A stretch of DNA of 8,174 nt from NCBI GenBank assembly GCA_002712575.1, contig PATZ01000053.1, positions 8,759-16,932 of the forward strand, in the 5' to 3' direction. The notes below the pieces were generated by a model that worked only from the letters and a program-made list of their open reading frames with translations, searched no databases and was not told where the DNA came from. The position numbers and the translations under genes are program-made. This document shows positions 7,001 through 8,174 of the stretch, piece after piece (position 1 is the first letter of the stretch; each line of letters opens with the position of its first letter). This stretch comes from Methanobacteriota archaeon (GTDB taxonomy: Archaea > Thermoplasmatota > Poseidoniia > Poseidoniales > Thalassarchaeaceae).

Positions 7001-7501
7001 AACGTCCATGGCGCCGTTGCTCGGACCCACCGCGACGGGCGCCCCGGGCGTCTCGGGCGTCCCAGGCGGCCCGGGCGTCCCGGGCGGCCCGGACGGCCCG
7101 GACGGCCCGGGCGCGCCGTCGCCTTGTTGCGCGATCGCGCGCATTCGGTCGGTGCCGAAGGGCGCGCCAGGGTCGCCTTCGCGTCCTTCCTGCCATTCTT
7201 CTCTCGACCCGTCAGAGGCCGTGTCGACGTCGCGTTTCCTGGAAGGGCGTTCTTCCATCAGCCTGCGCATTCGGTCGGTGCCAAAGTGCGCGCCAGGGTC
7301 GCCTTCGCGTCCTTCCTGCCATTCTTCTCTCGACCCGTCGGAAGCCGCATCGAGGTCGCGCTTGTTGTTGGTCTCTGTCTCCGTCCCGGTCGCCTCATTC
7401 TCCGCAGCGAGACGCGCCAGGTTTGGTATCGTTAGCCCCAGCAGCTGCGGTGGCGGCGGCGCCACAACGCCCGCGGTCGGCTTTGACGGTCGAATCGACA
7501 T
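1013..7501 (-). CDS. Giant superfamily 2 helicase-like protein, Z1-like C-terminus (2,162 aa)
   Basis: Probable ATP-dependent nucleic-acid helicase or translocase. The ATG at the complement of 7499-7501 is preferred. An in-frame GTG nine codons upstream would lengthen it, but eukaryotic viruses use ATG, and this ATG has A at -3. Numbering is from that ATG. Residues 1-50: Pro-rich, then polar. About 50-235: two tandem repeat sets, a collagen-like tract and acidic runs. About 240-570: helical region. About 580-750: charged coiled coil. About 885-915: Glu/Ala/Thr run. About 1060-1165: coiled coil. Motor: motif I APPRVGKSAT (1430-1439, K1436), motif II DEAQ (1577-1580), motif III TATLF (1624-1628), motif V region LGYEKLAAGLT (1934-1944), motif VI QMVGR (1986-1990). 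From 2090 the tail is Pro-rich then basic. Motifs V and VI (kLa.GLTv, then DaiLQMvGRcF) resemble the Z1 domain known from MORC/MutL-linked restriction-type operons. Motor assignment is strong; Z1 kinship is inference and the N-terminal roles are unknown. Confidence 0.9.
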   Translation of the reverse strand: MSIRPSKPTAGVVAPPPPQLLGLTIPNLARLAAENEATGTETETNNKRDLDAASDGSREEWQEGREGDPGAHFGTDRMRRLMEERPSRKRDVDTASDGSREEWQEGREGDPGAPFGTDRMRAIAQQGDGAPGPSGPSGPPGTPGPPGTPETPGAPVAVGPSNGAMDVDMDDGNGDGNGDGAGAPGTPGTPVAAGPSDGAMDVDMDDDMDDGEGEGEDDDAAASDTATTDSDQKRGSTPMPYNVETNDLKCGYKSTGELWKAIQTKHGLYEKKSNDLLKLLLKTMKELDLAGNLTAEGLSEISEFLAQRAQNAKAARVDAAGNFVPAVPAMRNEQLDFEGYNVLSYVSEQWLTAASKDGDTQELILSMLIMKMDAALPSFPAELDTKTGGYKALRRPAGFTTPWSNITKALQALQAMHEELEELAHCAFEVRSRIATFLQQAVRKFADKPEFSKVEKAGFKKLMDNAKLWLGDDPKMLDVALGVEAALNVDQKEQEENKRALLDLLQKVREKEARNPRDLFEWERKELAPFLHAEVKYWQLIAMLKKLPGGMRSLDGAAKETLLHFFGLDDKSDIGMGAEYLKLVERDELADLEEKLSEKELRRLRDRLELAKLEELLDEGDDEGSAKLPFPELLRRVQAREKKSRAKAKLKEEVESEDKSAVRILAALKEAKRQDVNDPELIAKAEEMTAGQELVDAANDARKRLNRRVNAEVAKDKKNLAELAKVIESLREAKAAVVEQERAKAAAAAASTVIIVADAPPIMTGRANADDDEDLAKAAEVLADGATRELQELLDSTTKVNDRQLRKFEAWGVSQEMLALALASNAAIRTGRGDEIRAWKYFYQAAQMSKDLPAYGVFAEVENIVETETDNPAFEQWKGHALDAMETEAAEEAAAEEAAATEATEATEAAAEDDPCARLKFEDAPAWFKTHCNLFAKHQTDELIDTFYAERNGDLAVLQKHVTDACRAYDNFYTNTVSVQVALDRARARRPLTENQDFLDWRVESAPNTLQLLEDQKDVLVDQKKKLSNFINSESTRQAGLATPMDQRALPNLINAHRLAQHRISKDAVEKKIKDLDLCIKEATPKKEDNDVLQATIDEQAKLIEDLMDKLARANSEEEKQQLLNALRAAQANAADWRNAFNRNKTLFNRQDEFAKYEKARKTMQQKLGDTTVRLAAVFNVFDEKRQTAQNAYDSGKVAAGMIDPMPPTRLTASSKPEDDPKFLCDVPVTNDQLQAFFIDSDIPRKRKQKWERLLEEGAAAVINDEKVNIAEPAVFVRENAKAFLREHLSSLHAFDVEANFPYSKLSTCLGDLEDDYFEVDADRLETSVNLLLPFFESMLRYRCTMVATKLLLLNDEEKQRRAANKMGSNLTDAKPEHRRQAQTELEQARDFIPPSFCIDARRMLALDAGRMPDPLVPSQPLFLPLRISAPPRVGKSATALMTVTLAKRLGMMTLYSVSPNKRVPAAELITKMENLKWLARTNRASGTRGAAAGGTGGGLEDRLLKYRADQIFGGDPKNVSGRTGVWTRAGEAPNLERIRQHDMIIYSSDVPADLQRAGAVLGALKLSSTIVFHIRDEAQSLAKNEFESMAKAATPDVFAPPPLELAYLRHYYGNLFGLNCLVTATLFPTLTEDGLWGFLGSAPQNQRIGLDPAAEPTKIQARFGTQFLPRLVPALRPVVPNSYMGVDYIVSWSDEHLQADVGSYAAANPGNKYPLKPPLKTRPSVDQDPREFDRYNIVKHFEAWFQASATNRWQTLEDDEHKRIAPVYIGALNRMQVGVGLASWVRAFGRLLYARYKNAKGVTNAPKEELAKQFGVIFVVFTSVMGIDLKDGTKTITAIKNAGIKVADATTSEAGLETLTRAADSQTEPREDAALCFVFNPGDRENRESKAVADFEPFFNVYKAESMGDAVNFAMGDATSEATRYGIHRFAILGYEKLAAGLTVQVKTKKTYKRGRGQIADEIWWLPSHMAMAASQETSIDAILQMVGRCFVDLKTVERLPRSDWKIHLLTSASNRERMEKYQELERMFSTVGGEDYQNRLFDVLKTTFLSWQKEQRVNFDALGILGVRNTRFSTLLGISKDTKLSNQIGAASAPPPPWVSAAAGPSSQPAPEPAPRGKGKGKAKASALASASAPVSTRKSQRTKDSVDSLNFRALFVSRR
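1530..1704 (-). other. Helicase motifs V-VI, Z1-like segment
   Basis: This stretch encodes FAILGYEKLAAGLTVQ, then about 30 residues later SIDAILQMVGRCF. In SF2 enzymes the arginine of QxxGR contacts ATP and the preceding Gly-Leu-Thr loop contacts nucleic acid. Pairing of a K-L-x-x-G-L-T loop with a D-x-x-x-Q-M-x-G-R-x-F motif is the pattern I associate with Z1 domains, where the usual forms are LSRGLT and LMQMGRWFGYR. Differences here are Ala-Ala for Ser-Arg in the loop and the lack of the following G-Y-R. The assignment is therefore plausible but not proven. Confidence 0.5.
2618..3214 (-). other. Helicase motor lobe 1: Walker A, DEAQ, TATLF
   Basis: Bases 3185-3214 encode APPRVGKSAT, a Walker A loop with Lys and Ser in place. 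Bases 2762-2773 encode DEAQ after a hydrophobic strand (STIVFHIR), the Walker B/motif II position. Bases 2618-2632 encode TATLF, motif III, preceded by GLNCLV. Order and spacing fit an SF2 first RecA-like lobe. The spacing between motifs I and II is about 140 residues, enlarged by a Gly/Ala-rich loop encoded at 3002-3034. Confidence 0.82.
3002..3034 (-). repeat. Gly/Ala-rich loop inserted between helicase motifs I and II
   Basis: The bases encode GAAAGGTGGGL, a flexible low-complexity loop inside the first motor lobe. At DNA level it is a GCC/GGC-rich run containing a 12-base perfect palindrome (GCCGCCGGCGGC at 3017-3028). It lies in a variable region, since it separates recognisable motifs without disturbing them. 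Triplet expansion in GC-rich DNA is the likely origin. Confidence 0.6.
4760..4846 (-). repeat. Glu/Ala/Thr trinucleotide-type repeat inside the helicase gene
   Basis: About 29 codons encode an almost pure Glu/Ala/Thr stretch (ETEAAEEAAAEEAAATEATE and on), based on repeated CCGTCGCCT and CCGCCTCTT units on the plus strand. It would form a single acidic helix or linker between the upstream helical region and the segment starting near C916. The unit structure suggests replication slippage. It makes the reading frame longer without breaking it. Confidence 0.75.
5249..5761 (-). other. Charged coiled-coil region of the giant helicase
   Basis: About 170 codons encode dense Lys/Glu/Arg/Leu sequence with regular leucines (LVERDELADLEEKLSEKELR, then LRDRLELAKLEELLDE). 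A second part follows, ending in a seven-residue alanine run. The pattern is typical of a long helical hairpin or coiled coil and suggests self-association or a spacer arm. This is read by eye; no coiled-coil score was computed. Confidence 0.6.
6884..7060 (-). repeat. 35-residue duplicated segment (GPSxGAMDVDMDD)
   Basis: Two near-identical DNA segments of about 70 bases begin at 6884 and 6989, an offset of 105 bases or 35 codons. Both encode a Pro/Gly stretch followed by VA(V/A)GPS(N/D)GAMDVDMDD, and differ by a few substitutions. The repeat preserves the frame. It lies in the acidic N-terminal part of the helicase and ends in Asp-rich runs. Recent unequal recombination or slippage explains it. 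Confidence 0.85.
7037..7117 (-). repeat. Collagen-like Gly-X-Y tract in the helicase N-terminus
   Basis: Glycine occurs at every third position for seven consecutive triplets (GAPGPSGPSGPPGTPGPPGT), then the pattern is interrupted by Glu and resumes once. X and Y positions are mainly Pro, Ser and Thr, as in collagen. The tract is short, so a stable triple helix is doubtful, but collagen-like repeats are known in giant virus proteins. In DNA it is a run of GGGCGTCCC and GGACGGCCC units. Confidence 0.75.
7139..7360 (-). repeat. 42-residue tandem repeat (GSREEWQEGREGDPGA)
   Basis: Two copies of about 96 bases lie at 7139-7234 and 7265-7360, with a 126-base period that equals 42 codons. Both encode a (D/A)-(T/A)-ASDGSREEWQEGREGDPGA-x-FGTDRMR block preceded by KRD. 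DNA identity is very high, including silent positions, so the duplication is recent. The two blocks are joined by RLMEERPSRKRD. I know no family with this motif. Confidence 0.88.
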
Positions 7502-7555
7502 CGTCGGCGGAGGCGCGTTCGCCGTCACTATTTTTATCGAATGCTGCGCATTATC
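7502..7555 (-). promoter_or_regulatory. AT-rich spacer: candidate promoter of the giant helicase gene
   Basis: These 54 bases separate the TAA of the AP2 gene (7556-7558) from the helicase ATG. On the minus strand they contain TTCGATAAAAATAGTGACGG about 23 to 42 bases before the ATG. A second GATAA lies at the far edge, overlapping the AP2 gene's stop codon. The sharp composition change and the GATAA core shared with the spacer before the small basic gene support a promoter. The bases between this island and the ATG are GC-rich, probably the short 5' leader. Confidence 0.5.
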
Positions 7556-8174
7556 TTACACACAGTCTCGCCCCACGCCTCCCCTACCCTTTTCGTTTTC
7601 CTCTGCACGCGGACGCTTTGCCTCCCTGTCCTCCGGGTCGGCAAGTCGCTTGCCGTGGTGCGACGACCCGATGGGCGGCAACGCCGGTGCGGTGTCCGTC
7701 GACGCACTGAAGTACGCCGAGCGCGCCACCGGGGGCGCCGCCGGGGGCGGCGCCGTTGCGCGCGCCGTTGCGCGCGCCGTTGCGCGCGCCGAGGCCAGGG
7801 CCACGGCATGCGCCGGTGTCGGCGGGGTGCGAACATACTTTGCGTACGCGATCGCCGCCTCTTTGGCCGTCGGGAAATGACCAATGTAGTGATTGGTACG
7901 CCCGTACACCGCCGTGTAGCCGTTGCCGCATTTTTGCACGCCGTGGTAGCCGGAAGCCGCCGACCTGCTGGTGAACAGCTGCACTTCCGAGTCCGTGTTG
8001 CGTGGCGGCGGCGGAGGCGGCGGCCGGGGCGCCGATGCCCACGGCCGCACCGAATCGGGCAGGATGCGGCGGCGTGGAGGCGGCGGCGGCGGCGGCGGTC
8101 GCGGTCGCGGCGGCGGCGGGGGCGGCGGGCGCGGCGGCCGCTTCCGCAACGCATTGCGAAATTGCTCTCCGCAA
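7556..8174 (-). CDS. AP2/ERF-domain protein with polyproline region (5' end outside window)
   Basis: A probable sequence-specific DNA-binding protein. The frame ends with TAA at 7556-7558 and stays open to the right edge, giving 205 visible residues. No in-frame ATG is present, so the start lies beyond 8174. Visible residues 1-12 read CGEQFRNALRKR. Residues 13-60 are largely Pro with Arg. About 74-114 is an AP2 domain: SGYHGV, an aromatic strand region (GYTAVYGRTNHYIGHF), then the helix TAKEAAIAYAKYVR. The layout matches the AP2 pattern YxGV...W/Y...(I/L)GxF.TaeeAAxAYD, although Ala-Lys replaces the usual Asp-Arg after AY. After it come a thrice-repeated ARAT run, a Pro/Ala-rich stretch and a basic tail with KRPRAEE that could be a nuclear localisation signal. 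AP2 domains occur in plant and algal transcription factors and, joined to HNH nucleases, in viruses and phages. No HNH is seen here, but the missing N-terminus could hold one. Confidence 0.85.
   Translation of the reverse strand, partial: CGEQFRNALRKRPPRPPPPPPPRPRPPPPPPPPRRRILPDSVRPWASAPRPPPPPPPRNTDSEVQLFTSRSAASGYHGVQKCGNGYTAVYGRTNHYIGHFPTAKEAAIAYAKYVRTPPTPAHAVALASARATARATARATAPPPAAPPVARSAYFSASTDTAPALPPIGSSHHGKRLADPEDREAKRPRAEENEKGRGGVGRDCV
7752..7790 (-). repeat. Three tandem 12-base units in the AP2 gene
   Basis: The 12-mer GCCGTTGCGCGC is repeated three times perfectly at 7752-7787 and begins a fourth copy. On the coding strand it gives repeated Ala-Arg-Ala-Thr, a basic low-complexity linker after the AP2 domain. 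Because the unit is a multiple of three, copy-number change keeps the frame. Confidence 0.85.
7998..8140 (-). repeat. GGC/CCG triplet runs encoding polyproline
   Basis: Three GGC-type runs (about 8003-8024, 8076-8098 and 8107-8135 on the plus strand) encode Pro runs of about seven to eight residues separated by Arg-rich patches and a short unique segment (RRRILPDSVRPWASAP). This is the N-terminal side of the AP2 protein and is likely disordered. Such runs are slippage-prone, so run length may vary between isolates or be misassembled. Confidence 0.75.

Noticed and set aside
7037..7117. CRISPR-like or tandem regulatory repeat
   Set aside because: The repeats are in frame, codon-sized and encode Gly-X-Y protein sequence. 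There are no spacers between palindromic repeats.
7502..7528. GTG start nine codons upstream of the helicase ATG
   Set aside because: The setting looks eukaryotic-viral, where ATG is expected, and the ATG at 7499-7501 has A at -3. There is no ribosome-binding site to support GTG.
6822..7880. Plus-strand ORF of 352 codons across the helicase start and the AP2 gene
   Set aside because: Ser/Pro/Gly-rich shadow that overlaps two minus-strand genes with recognisable domains or repeats and runs through both the AT-rich spacer and the repeats.
8147..8149. TTG at the start of the Pro-rich stretch as the start of the AP2 gene
   Set aside because: TTG is not a credible start here, and the frame continues open with coding-like residues to the window edge, so the gene is partial.

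Overview
This is a very GC-rich, intron-free, tightly packed window. It holds one giant minus-strand gene of about 2,160 codons, a small minus-strand gene on each side of it (the upstream one cut by the window edge), and the end of a plus-strand gene at the left edge. Coding density is about 96%. The spacers are only about 50 to 145 bases long, and each carries a short AT-rich island in otherwise GC-rich DNA. The proteins mix helicase motifs, an AP2 DNA-binding domain, and a short Lys/Ser-rich protein ending in a C-W-x-G-Y...P-G...G-S-C tail. This points to a large DNA virus of a eukaryotic alga (Nucleocytoviricota-like), or such a virus integrated in an algal genome. That assignment is inference: no hallmark gene (capsid, DNA polymerase, packaging ATPase) lies in the window. 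A haptophyte-like or other GC-rich algal nuclear genome is the main alternative. A bacterium is unlikely, because neither complete gene has an obvious Shine-Dalgarno site at its ATG, and because of the AP2 domain and the low-complexity tracts.

Layout. Positions 1-531 (+): C-terminal part of a protein I do not recognise. Positions 532-674: convergent spacer with an AT-rich end. Positions 675-962 (-): a 95-residue Lys/Ser-rich protein with the Cys/Trp tail. Positions 963-1012: AT-rich spacer, probably the promoter of that small gene and the 3' end of the next. Positions 1013-7501 (-): a 2,162-residue protein. It has a repetitive, acidic, collagen-like N-terminus, about 1,000 residues of helical and coiled-coil sequence, and a C-terminal superfamily 2 helicase core whose last motifs resemble the Z1 domain. 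Positions 7502-7555: AT-rich spacer and candidate promoter. Positions 7556-8174 (-): AP2/ERF-domain protein with a polyproline N-terminal region, open at the right edge.

The three minus-strand genes run head to tail (AP2 protein, giant helicase, small basic protein). Each complete gene has its own AT-rich island containing GATAA just upstream, which suggests separate transcription units rather than one operon. A plausible joint role in nucleic-acid handling (DNA-binding AP2 protein, ATP-driven helicase, basic small protein) is inference only. The most unusual object is the helicase: the motor occupies only about the last third of the chain, and the long N-terminal part matches no family I recognise.
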